From an uncultured Sphingomonadales bacterium (GTDB lineage Bacteria > Pseudomonadota > Alphaproteobacteria > Sphingomonadales > Sphingomonadaceae): DNA of 5,004 bases. A program made the position numbers and the translations under genes. Under the pieces are notes generated by a model. The model was not told where the DNA came from, searched no databases, and worked only from the letters and a program-made list of their open reading frames with translations. This document shows positions 1 through 5,004 of this stretch, one piece after another; within the stretch, counting starts at the first letter, position 1, and each line of letters begins with the position of its first letter. Location of the stretch: contig CAIWFP010000016.1 of the NCBI GenBank assembly GCA_903911985.1, forward strand, positions 1 to 5,004. Reading direction: 5' to 3'.

Positions 1-77
1 CAACCGGGCGCGATGAAGGCGCTGGAATGGATGCGCGGGCGCTTGCCGTTGAACGGGGCGATAGTGATGTCGGCCAT
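1..77 (-). CDS. Probable gamma-class carbonic anhydrase family protein, N-terminal fragment
   Basis: Only the first 25 codons are in the window; the rest lies beyond the left edge. The visible protein begins MADITIAPFNGKRPRIHSSA and continues FIAPG. This matches the usual opening of bacterial gamma carbonic anhydrase/hexapeptide-repeat proteins, where a short strand with a PxxGxxPxI-type motif leads into 'SAFIAPG' and then the left-handed beta-helix. The family binds zinc or another divalent metal at trimer interfaces and is cytoplasmic; many members have not been shown to hydrate CO2. The metal-binding histidines lie outside the window, so activity cannot be judged. The ATG is preceded by GGAGAG at good spacing, which fixes the start. 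It lies 44 bases downstream of the hemB stop on the same strand, so cotranscription with hemB is likely. Another hexapeptide-repeat acyltransferase-like protein is the main alternative. Confidence 0.72.
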   Translation of the reverse strand, partial: MADITIAPFNGKRPRIHSSAFIAPG

Positions 78-81
78 GTTT

Positions 82-87
82 CTCTCC
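82..87 (-). promoter_or_regulatory. Ribosome binding site of the gamma carbonic anhydrase-like gene
   Basis: Read on the minus strand, GGAGAG lies four bases before the ATG at 77-75 (GGAGAG-AAAC-ATG). It is the clearest Shine-Dalgarno sequence in the window and supports a real start close to the left edge. Confidence 0.7.
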
Positions 88-121
88 GTAAAGGCTCAGG
101 CGCCCAGCAGGCGGGCGGCGC

Positions 122-1144
122 TCAATATGGCCGTCCGCCCAAGAGGCGTGCGGCGTGTGCCGCGTGATAGGTCAGCACGCCCGAGCAGCCAGCCCGGCGA
201 AAAGCCAGTAGCGTTTCCAGCACCAGCGCGTCGCGATCGCCGGCGCCAGCGGCCACGGCGGCCTCGATCATCGCGTATTCGCCGGAGACCTGATAGGCGA
301 AAACCGGCACCTCGAAGCGATCCTTCACCGCGCGGACGATATCGAGATAGGGCAGGCCGGGCTTGACCATCACGCTGTCGGCGCCCTCGGCCAGATCCAT
401 GGCCACTTCGCGCAGGGCTTCCTCGGCGTTGGCCGGGTCCATCTGATAGGTCTTCTTGTCGCCCTTCAGCAGGCCACGGCTGCCCACGGCATCGCGGAAG
501 GGTCCATAGAAGGCGCTGGCATATTTGGCGGCATAGCTCATGATCTGGATGTTGATGTGGCCGGAACCTTCGAGTGCGGCGCGGATGGCGGCGATGCGGC
601 CGTCCATCATGTCCGACGGGGCGATGATATCCGCCCCCGCCGCCGCCTGATTAAGGCTCTGCCCGACCAGCGCCTCCACCGTGGCGTCGTTCAGCACATA
701 GCCCGAAGCGTCGATCAGCCCGTCCTGCCCGTGGGAGGTATAGGGGTCGAGGGCGACATCGGTCAGCACGCCGATATCGTCCCCGCAGGCATCCTTGATG
801 GCGCGGATGGCGCGGCACATGAGATTACCGGGGTTGAGCGCCTCGCGGCCATCCTCGCTACGGCGATCGCTTTGCGTATTGGGGAACAGGGCAAGGCAGG
901 GAATGCCCAGATCCACCGCCTCTTTGGCGCGGGCGACAATGCCATCCACGCTCCAGCGTGAAACACCGGGCAGCGAGGTGATCGGCTCCTCGACGCCGCT
1001 GCCTTCGGTGACGAACAGGGGCCAGATGAGGTTGGCGGGGGTGAGCTGCGTCTCGCGGTGCATCGCCCGGCTCCACGCGCTGGCGCGGGTGCGGCGCAGG
1101 CGGGTGGCGGGGAATGCGGCGGCGGTGGGGAGGCGTTGGGTCAT
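122..1144 (-). CDS. hemB: Delta-aminolevulinic acid dehydratase (porphobilinogen synthase)
   Basis: This cytoplasmic enzyme condenses two 5-aminolevulinate molecules into porphobilinogen, the first common pyrrole of haem, chlorophyll and cobalamin synthesis. The protein is 340 residues, close to the family norm of about 330, and spans the whole TIM-barrel. It opens with the alphaproteobacterial-type stretch TRLRRTRASAWSRAMHRE (14-31). The two Schiff-base lysines are present: K207 in IMSYAAKYASAFYGPF and K261 in VMVKPGLPYLDI. The metal loop DVALDPYTSHGQDG (129-142) has aspartates where zinc enzymes carry the three cysteines, so a magnesium-type, zinc-independent enzyme is expected. The reading frame stays open 41 codons upstream, but family homology begins near the ATG at 1144. 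No convincing Shine-Dalgarno precedes that ATG, so the exact start is less certain than the identity. The next gene downstream, carbonic anhydrase-like, is probably in the same operon. Confidence 0.97.
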   Translation of the reverse strand: MTQRLPTAAAFPATRLRRTRASAWSRAMHRETQLTPANLIWPLFVTEGSGVEEPITSLPGVSRWSVDGIVARAKEAVDLGIPCLALFPNTQSDRRSEDGREALNPGNLMCRAIRAIKDACGDDIGVLTDVALDPYTSHGQDGLIDASGYVLNDATVEALVGQSLNQAAAGADIIAPSDMMDGRIAAIRAALEGSGHINIQIMSYAAKYASAFYGPFRDAVGSRGLLKGDKKTYQMDPANAEEALREVAMDLAEGADSVMVKPGLPYLDIVRAVKDRFEVPVFAYQVSGEYAMIEAAVAAGAGDRDALVLETLLAFRRAGCSGVLTYHAAHAARLLGGRPY

Positions 1145-1328
1145 GGCGAAGCGTTCTAGAGCATCAGGGGGAAAGAGGGGAAAGGGTTTTTTGCATGGGC
1201 ATGGCGCGGCAACACCTCGCCTGTTGGCGCCTCGCGTCGGTTTCGGCCTTGGGAGAGGTTGCCGCACTGAAGGCGGAGCAGGCGCTAATCGGGGTTTGTG
1301 GGTCTAGCTCTCAGCAATCCGCCAATGC
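1145..1328. other. Intergenic region between the M23 peptidase gene and hemB
   Basis: These 184 bases follow the M23 stop and precede hemB, and should hold the hemB promoter. I find no convincing -35/-10 pair and no stem with a T-run that would end the M23 transcript. The most visible element is a homopurine tract on the plus strand at 1166-1186 followed by six T; in hemB sense it reads as a pyrimidine-rich leader 40 or so bases before the ATG. Frames that are open here show no recognisable protein. Confidence 0.6.
1166..1186. repeat. Homopurine tract with a 9-base tandem repeat
   Basis: Twenty-one consecutive purines on the plus strand include two tandem copies of GGGGAAAG plus one base (1168-1176 GGGGAAAGA and 1177-1185 GGGGAAAGG). 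Six T follow directly at 1187-1192. In the hemB transcript this would be a pyrimidine-rich stretch upstream of the start codon. No function is known to me; it may be simple-sequence drift. Confidence 0.6.
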
Positions 1329-3014
1329 TCAACTCTTTCCCGAATGCCCGGCCATGCCCGGCCTTACCAGCAGCAGTTTGGCCAGCCGAGCCCGCACCGC
1401 GCCCAGATTGCGGGGTAGTGCCCGCACGGCCGCGCCAAAGCGCACGCTCATCGGGTTGACCGTCTGTCCGTTGCGATAAACCTCGTAATGCAGATGCGCG
1501 CCGGTGGAGAGGCCGGAGGAGCCGACATAGCCGATAACTTGCCCAACCCGCACATGGGCGCCCGAGGCGACGGCGATGCGGCTCATGTGGGCATAGCCCG
1601 TGCCGAGGCCGCCGGAATGCTCCAGCCGGACATATTTGCCGTGGCCGCCGTGGATGCCGGCATAGCTTACCGTGCCGGGCGCCACCGCGTAGATGGGCGT
1701 GCCGAAGGGGGCGGAGAGATCGACGCCCTCGTGCATGCGGGTAAAGCCGAGGATGGGATGAAACCGCATGCCAAAGCCCGAGGTGATCTTGCCCATTACC
1801 GGCATGGCGAAATGGGCGGGTGCCAGTGGGGCGGCCTCGCCCGAGGCGTCGAAGAAGGTGCCATCCCGGCCCCAGCGCACCAGTGCCGCGCGCTTGTGGC
1901 CGTTGTGCTCCAGCCCGGCATAGAGCAGGTCGCTGGCGCGGGTGCGACCCGTTGCCGGGTGGGTTGTGCCCGTCTTCGCATCACCAGTGCTTATGTCGCC
2001 AATGATCATGTCATAGGTATCATCGGGACGCAGTTCGGCGATGTTCATATGGGCGCCCAGCGTTTGCAGATATTGCTGAACCACCGGGGCCGGGGCACCC
2101 GCCGCCCGGGCCGAGCGATAGAGGCTGGAGCCCACCTGCCCGCGAATGCGCAAGGGTGCGGCGTCGGCCATGGGTGATGGCGAGGCGGGCTGAGGGCTGG
2201 TCAGAAGCGATGGGGCGGGCGCCGCCATGGCGACGGGCGGAATGGCCGGCATGGGCGGCGCGGAAGCGGCGATGGAGCCGCGCGTGCCCAGCTCGAAGCT
2301 CTCGCCCCGGCGCTCTATCGCCACCACCAGATCGGTGCGGGTGCGGAACTCGACCTGTTGCAGGGGATGGGCGCCATCGGCATCCATCGAAAGATTGAAG
2401 CTGGTGCCCGGGGCGATCTCGCCCATGGGGATGGCGGCGGCCATCAGGGCGGAAACCTGCTCGGCATCGGCTCCGCTGACGCCGACGCGCTGGAGCATCT
2501 GGCTATAGCTGTCGCCATCGGCGAGGGTGGTGACCAGAGCGATCTGCGGGTGCGGCGTGGCGGGCGGGTGCTGGGCGGCGGACGGGGCATCGTCGTCCAT
2601 CGCCGCGCTGGTGGCGAAAATGTCGCGCGAGGGCGAATCGGATCGCACTTCGGGTGTGCGATGATGGGGCAGGGGCGCGAAGCTGGGCCAGAGGGCCAGA
2701 GCCGAGGCCGACAGCGTCAGCATCAGCCCAAAGCCGCGCCACCAGCGGGCGCTGCCGATATCGGCGCCCAGATCCGTGGAATAATCGATATGCGAGAGCT
2801 GGTTTGCCGCCAGCCGCAAATGTTCGGCGATCAGCGCGGTGGTGCCGCTGGCGCGCATGGCGCGGCGCATCCGCTGCGGCTCGCCCGAGGAAGGCGGCAT
2901 GTCGCGCCAGACCTCGACCCAGCCATCGGCGCTGCGCGCACCCGGCCACGCACCCGCCAAAGCGGTGGTGCCGACCACGCCGCGCAAGGCGTGGCCGCGC
3001 TTTGGATCAGCCAT
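1329..3014 (-). CDS. Membrane-anchored M23 family metallopeptidase (peptidoglycan endopeptidase)
   Basis: The C-terminal domain (about residues 404-525 of 561) is a LytM/M23 zinc peptidase, which cuts peptide cross-links of peptidoglycan in the periplasm. All key residues are visible: H428 and D432 in RMHEGVDLSAP, H476 in GYAHMS, and H507/H509 in GAHLHYEV; H428, D432 and H509 are the expected zinc ligands. Ahead of it are about 93 residues without a signal peptide, one membrane span (about 94-115, GFGLMLTLSASALALWPSF), a region at about 160-245 resembling the LysM/OapA-like part of MepM-type endopeptidases, an Ala/Pro-rich linker (about 249-289) and a second beta-rich region (about 290-400). 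The layout predicts an inner-membrane protein with its catalytic domain in the periplasm. The ATG at 3014 has a weak GGA seven to nine bases upstream; an in-frame GTG at 3032, with AAGGGG before it, would add six residues. An active enzyme rather than a LytM regulator such as EnvC is favoured because the metal site is intact. Confidence 0.94.
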   Translation of the reverse strand: MADPKRGHALRGVVGTTALAGAWPGARSADGWVEVWRDMPPSSGEPQRMRRAMRASGTTALIAEHLRLAANQLSHIDYSTDLGADIGSARWWRGFGLMLTLSASALALWPSFAPLPHHRTPEVRSDSPSRDIFATSAAMDDDAPSAAQHPPATPHPQIALVTTLADGDSYSQMLQRVGVSGADAEQVSALMAAAIPMGEIAPGTSFNLSMDADGAHPLQQVEFRTRTDLVVAIERRGESFELGTRGSIAASAPPMPAIPPVAMAAPAPSLLTSPQPASPSPMADAAPLRIRGQVGSSLYRSARAAGAPAPVVQQYLQTLGAHMNIAELRPDDTYDMIIGDISTGDAKTGTTHPATGRTRASDLLYAGLEHNGHKRAALVRWGRDGTFFDASGEAAPLAPAHFAMPVMGKITSGFGMRFHPILGFTRMHEGVDLSAPFGTPIYAVAPGTVSYAGIHGGHGKYVRLEHSGGLGTGYAHMSRIAVASGAHVRVGQVIGYVGSSGLSTGAHLHYEVYRNGQTVNPMSVRFGAAVRALPRNLGAVRARLAKLLLVRPGMAGHSGKS

Positions 3015-3246
3015 GGATAGTCCGGCGTGCACCTGTGGCCCCTTCGCGGATGCGGCGATCTTGCCACAACCAAATTCTGCACAAAGAGCGTTAACGAATG
3101 CCTAAGGGGAAGGCCTTTGCGACAGAATGGCGGTGCGCCAGCCCCGGCCGGGCTTGACCGGCGGATGCGGGGCAAATGATTGCTTGCGATAGGGCGGGAA
3201 ATGGCAATATCCGCAGGACAAGGTAACCAATGGAATGGATCGAGCT
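3015..3246. other. Divergent intergenic region between the M23 and nitronate monooxygenase genes
   Basis: About 230 bases lie between the two divergent starts and must contain both promoters. The most AT-rich part, about 3060-3105, holds a CtrA-like motif annotated separately. On the plus strand a TTGACC at 3154-3159 resembles a -35 box, but no good -10 follows at 16-18 bases. CAATAT at 3205-3210 is a weak -10-like alternative with TTGCGA 15 bases before it. I do not consider either promoter proven, and no small gene is convincing here. Confidence 0.5.
3090..3105 (-). promoter_or_regulatory. Candidate CtrA binding site upstream of the M23 peptidase gene
   Basis: Read on the minus strand the sequence is TTAG-GCATTCG-TTAAC. 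This differs by one base from the full alphaproteobacterial CtrA consensus TTAA-N7-TTAAC, and the seven-base spacing is exact. It lies about 75 bases before the M23 ATG at 3014. CtrA is a cell-cycle response regulator, and cell-wall remodelling genes are plausible targets. The assignment is inference: no -10 element at a standard distance was found, and single chance matches occur in genomes. Confidence 0.35.
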
Positions 3247-4215
3247 ATGTTCAAGACCGAAATCACCCGGATGTTTGGCGTGGAAACCCCTATCGTCATG
3301 GGCGGGATGACCGGCGTGGGCTATGGCGATCTGGTGGCGGCGGTGGCCAATGCCGGGGCGCTGGGCTTTATCACCGCGCATATGTATCCCACTGGGGACG
3401 CGCTGCTGGAGGAGATCCGCCGGGTGCGGACCCTGACCGACAAGCCCTTTGGCGTGAACCTGACGCTGATGCCCTCGATCACCCCCATCCCCTATGACGA
3501 CTATCGCGAGGCGATCATCGCCGGCGGGGTGACGGTGGTGGAAACCGCCGGGCGCGCGCCTACCGACCATCTGCCCCGGCTGAAGGAAGCGGGCGTCAGG
3601 GTGATCCACAAATGCACCTCGGTGCGCCATGCCGTTTCGGCGGTGGCCAAGGGTGTGGATATCATCAGCATCGACGGCTTTGAATGTGCCGGCCATCCGG
3701 GCGAGGAGGATGTGGGTCTGGTGGTGCTGTTGCCCGCCACGGTGGATGCGGTGAACGTGCCGGTTATCGCCTCGGGCGGCATGGCCGATGGGCGCGGGCT
3801 GGTGGCGGCGCTGGCGCTGGGCGCGGCGGGGGTGAACATGGGCACGCGCTTTTGCGCGACGCATGAGGCCATGATCCACCCCAACGTCAAGGCGCGCATC
3901 GTTGAGAACACCGAGCGGGACACGCTGCTGGTGGGGCGCACTCTGGGCAACACCGCGCGCGTGGCGCGCAATGCCGTCTCGGAGGAGGTGGTCCGCATCC
4001 AGCAGGACCGAGCCAAGACCTTCGAGGATGTGCGCGAGCTGATGGCCGGCGCGCGCGGCCGTGACAATGTGCTGCGCGATGGCGATCTGGATGGCGGCAT
4101 CTGGACCAGCGGGCAAAGCCAGGCGCTGATCCATGAGGTGGCCAGCTGCGCCGATGTGGTCAAATCGATCATGGCGCAGGCCGAGACGGTACGGGCAAGG
4201 CTGGGAGTCCTGTAG
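3247..4215 (+). CDS. Nitronate monooxygenase / 2-nitropropane dioxygenase family flavoprotein
   Basis: The family is FMN-dependent TIM-barrel oxidoreductases that oxidise nitronates such as propionate-3-nitronate to the corresponding carbonyl compound and nitrite; many members have unknown substrates. The 322-residue protein has the usual length. It shows the N-terminal PIVMGGMTGVG (15-25), ETAGRAP (99-105), HKCTSVRHA (121-129), IDGFECAGHPGE (142-153; H150 is the likely active-site histidine), the phosphate-binding ASGGMADGRG (175-184) and GVNMGTRF (195-202). No signal peptide is present, so it should be cytoplasmic. The start at 3247 gives MFKTEITRMFG, as in relatives, with GGA seven bases upstream; an in-frame ATG at 3235 would add four residues. 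It stands alone, divergent from the M23 gene and convergent with the enoyl-CoA hydratase gene, so context does not define the substrate. An NAD(P)H:quinone reductase or FabK-like enoyl reductase role cannot be excluded. Confidence 0.92.
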   Translation: MFKTEITRMFGVETPIVMGGMTGVGYGDLVAAVANAGALGFITAHMYPTGDALLEEIRRVRTLTDKPFGVNLTLMPSITPIPYDDYREAIIAGGVTVVETAGRAPTDHLPRLKEAGVRVIHKCTSVRHAVSAVAKGVDIISIDGFECAGHPGEEDVGLVVLLPATVDAVNVPVIASGGMADGRGLVAALALGAAGVNMGTRFCATHEAMIHPNVKARIVENTERDTLLVGRTLGNTARVARNAVSEEVVRIQQDRAKTFEDVRELMAGARGRDNVLRDGDLDGGIWTSGQSQALIHEVASCADVVKSIMAQAETVRARLGVL

Positions 4216-4244
4216 ATCCAGGGCGATCTGGGGAAGGGTTGGCT

Positions 4245-4268
4245 TGCAGGGGCTAGCCCCCCCCTGCA
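4245..4268. terminator. GC-rich inverted repeat between convergent genes, possible bidirectional terminator
   Basis: TGCAGGGG (4245-4252) pairs perfectly with CCCCTGCA (4261-4268) around an eight-base loop. The first arm can alternatively form the perfect palindrome GGGGCTAGCCCC (4249-4260), so two structures compete. It sits 30 bases after the nitronate monooxygenase stop and 31 bases after the enoyl-CoA hydratase stop. No T-run follows on either strand, so it is not a classic intrinsic terminator; it could also be a copy of a dispersed palindromic repeat. A weaker stem, AGATC (4214-4218) with GATCT (4225-4229), overlaps the monooxygenase stop codon. Confidence 0.4.
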
Positions 4269-4299
4269 CCCCTTACCGACTCCCGCCTTTCACCGCGCC

Positions 4300-5004
4300 C
4301 TATTGCTTGCGCCCGCGCGCGATGACCGCCGCCCGCGTGGCTTCGAGGTCCTCGGGGGTCTTGGTGCTGTTGTAGGGCAGCGAGCGGGTGTGTTCCAGCG
4401 CGAGAGCATCCGCCAGATTCATGCCGTAGCCATCGTTCAGCAGCGACTTGTAGCTGGTGATGAAGTCGCCGTCGCCGCTGGCGATATCCTCGGCCAGACG
4501 AATGGCGGCGGGCAGCAGTTCCCCGGGTTCAACCACCCGGTTGACCAGACCCCAGCGTTCCGCCGTGGCGGCGTCGATGAAATTGCCCGAGAAGGACAGT
4601 TCCTTGGCGCGCGACAGGCCGATGATCCGCGACAGTTTCTGGCTGAGGCCCCAGCCCGGCATCAGCCCCACGCGCGAATGGGTATCGGCAAAGCGGGCCT
4701 TGGTGGAGGCGATGAGGATGTCGCAGGCCAGCGCCAGCTCGAAGCCGCCGGTGATCGCCACGCCATTGATCGCGCCGATGACCGGCTGGTGGCACAATTC
4801 GATGGCGAGCACCGGGTTCTCGTCGGGCGTGGTGGCGTTGGCGCCGCCCAGGGCGTTGGGTTCGCTGCCCAGCTCCTTGAGATCAAGCCCGGCGGTGAAG
4901 GCCCGCTCGCCAGCGCCGGTGAGGATGACGGCGCGAATGGCCGGGTCGGCGTTGACCGCGATCATGACCCGCGAAAGCTCCGCGCGCAGGGCGACGGACA
5001 GGGC
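4300..5004 (-). CDS. Enoyl-CoA hydratase/isomerase family protein, 5' end beyond the window
   Basis: This is a crotonase-fold enzyme, a cytoplasmic family that mostly hydrates or isomerises acyl-CoA thioesters in fatty-acid and amino-acid breakdown. The visible 234 residues run into the right edge in an open frame; about 20 N-terminal residues are probably missing, given a usual length near 255-260. An ATG at 4965 lies inside the conserved fold and is not the true start, since the codons before it (ALSVALRAELSRV) match the family's N-terminal helix. Counting from the edge, the oxyanion-hole motifs are RAFTAGLDL (34-42) and GVAITGGFELALACD (81-95). E89 matches the first catalytic glutamate of rat mitochondrial hydratase (Glu144). 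The place of Glu164 falls on H109 in ADTHSRVGLMPGWG, so a standard hydratase mechanism is uncertain. The C-terminal helices, including GLVNRVVEPGELL, are complete. It converges on the monooxygenase gene, so its operon partners lie outside the window. Confidence 0.94.
   Translation of the reverse strand, partial: ALSVALRAELSRVMIAVNADPAIRAVILTGAGERAFTAGLDLKELGSEPNALGGANATTPDENPVLAIELCHQPVIGAINGVAITGGFELALACDILIASTKARFADTHSRVGLMPGWGLSQKLSRIIGLSRAKELSFSGNFIDAATAERWGLVNRVVEPGELLPAAIRLAEDIASGDGDFITSYKSLLNDGYGMNLADALALEHTRSLPYNSTKTPEDLEATRAAVIARGRKQ

Noticed and set aside
1145..1267. In-frame 41-codon upstream extension of hemB
   Set aside because: The added residues look like translated leader (Pro/Arg-rich with a cysteine pair) and do not resemble HemB N-termini; the ATG at 1144 gives the normal family length.
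1488..2177. 229-codon open frame on the plus strand opposite the M23 catalytic domain
   Set aside because: The opposite strand carries the complete zinc-site motifs of the M23 domain; this frame has only GC-driven composition and no domain.
2358..3020. 220-codon open frame on the plus strand opposite the M23 peptidase gene
   Set aside because: It is antisense to the M23 N-terminal coding region, has low-complexity Gly/Arg/Ala/His composition, and shows no motif or ribosome binding site.
3154..3182. TTGACC as a -35 box for the nitronate monooxygenase gene
   Set aside because: The hexamers 16-18 bases downstream match the -10 consensus poorly, so no promoter is claimed.
3180..3497. Plus-strand 105-codon open frame overlapping the start of the nitronate monooxygenase gene
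   Set aside because: It overlaps the monooxygenase in another frame, and its Gly/Arg/Asp-rich translation is a typical frame shadow.
3091..4269. 392-codon open frame on the minus strand across the nitronate monooxygenase gene
   Set aside because: It is the antisense shadow of a gene with clear family motifs. The translation is rich in His, Arg, Gly and Gln with no recognisable domain, as expected from antisense reading of GC-rich DNA.
1..5004. Search for a new multi-gene system, mobile element, CRISPR array, tRNA or toxin-antitoxin locus
   Set aside because: All long frames are explained by five ordinary gene families; I saw no array-like repeats, transposase or integrase, tRNA-like cloverleaf, or clustered small unknown genes.

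Overview
The window is about 5 kb of high-GC chromosomal DNA of ordinary housekeeping character. Protein sequence, codon use and gene style suggest an alphaproteobacterium of the Sphingomonadales (Novosphingobium/Sphingomonas type). This placement rests on recognising the HemB, M23 and nitronate monooxygenase sequence styles and was not tested by a search.

Layout: a minus-strand block covers positions 1 to about 3014. In transcription order it holds an inner-membrane-anchored M23 peptidoglycan metallopeptidase (3014-1329), then hemB for porphobilinogen synthase (1144-122), then the first 25 codons of a probable gamma-class carbonic anhydrase (77-1, cut by the window edge). The hemB to carbonic anhydrase gap is only 44 bases and holds a good ribosome binding site, so these two probably share a transcript. 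A 184-base gap separates the M23 gene from hemB.

From 3247 to 4215 a plus-strand gene encodes an FMN-dependent nitronate monooxygenase-like TIM-barrel protein. It is divergent from the M23 gene across about 230 bases, which contain a CtrA-like motif (TTAG-N7-TTAAC on the minus strand). It converges on a minus-strand enoyl-CoA hydratase/isomerase gene (4300 to the right edge, missing its N-terminus). The short convergent gap carries a GC-rich inverted repeat that may end transcription from either side.

The genes serve separate tasks: tetrapyrrole synthesis, cell-wall hydrolysis, flavin-dependent oxidation and acyl-CoA metabolism. I see no mobile element, RNA gene, CRISPR array, toxin-antitoxin pair or defence locus, and no credible new multi-gene system. 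The points worth a second look are small: a frame-shifted near copy of the hemB C-terminal codons just past its stop, the CtrA-like site upstream of the M23 gene, the replacement of one canonical catalytic glutamate in the enoyl-CoA hydratase homologue, and the long cytoplasmic N-terminus of the M23 protein.
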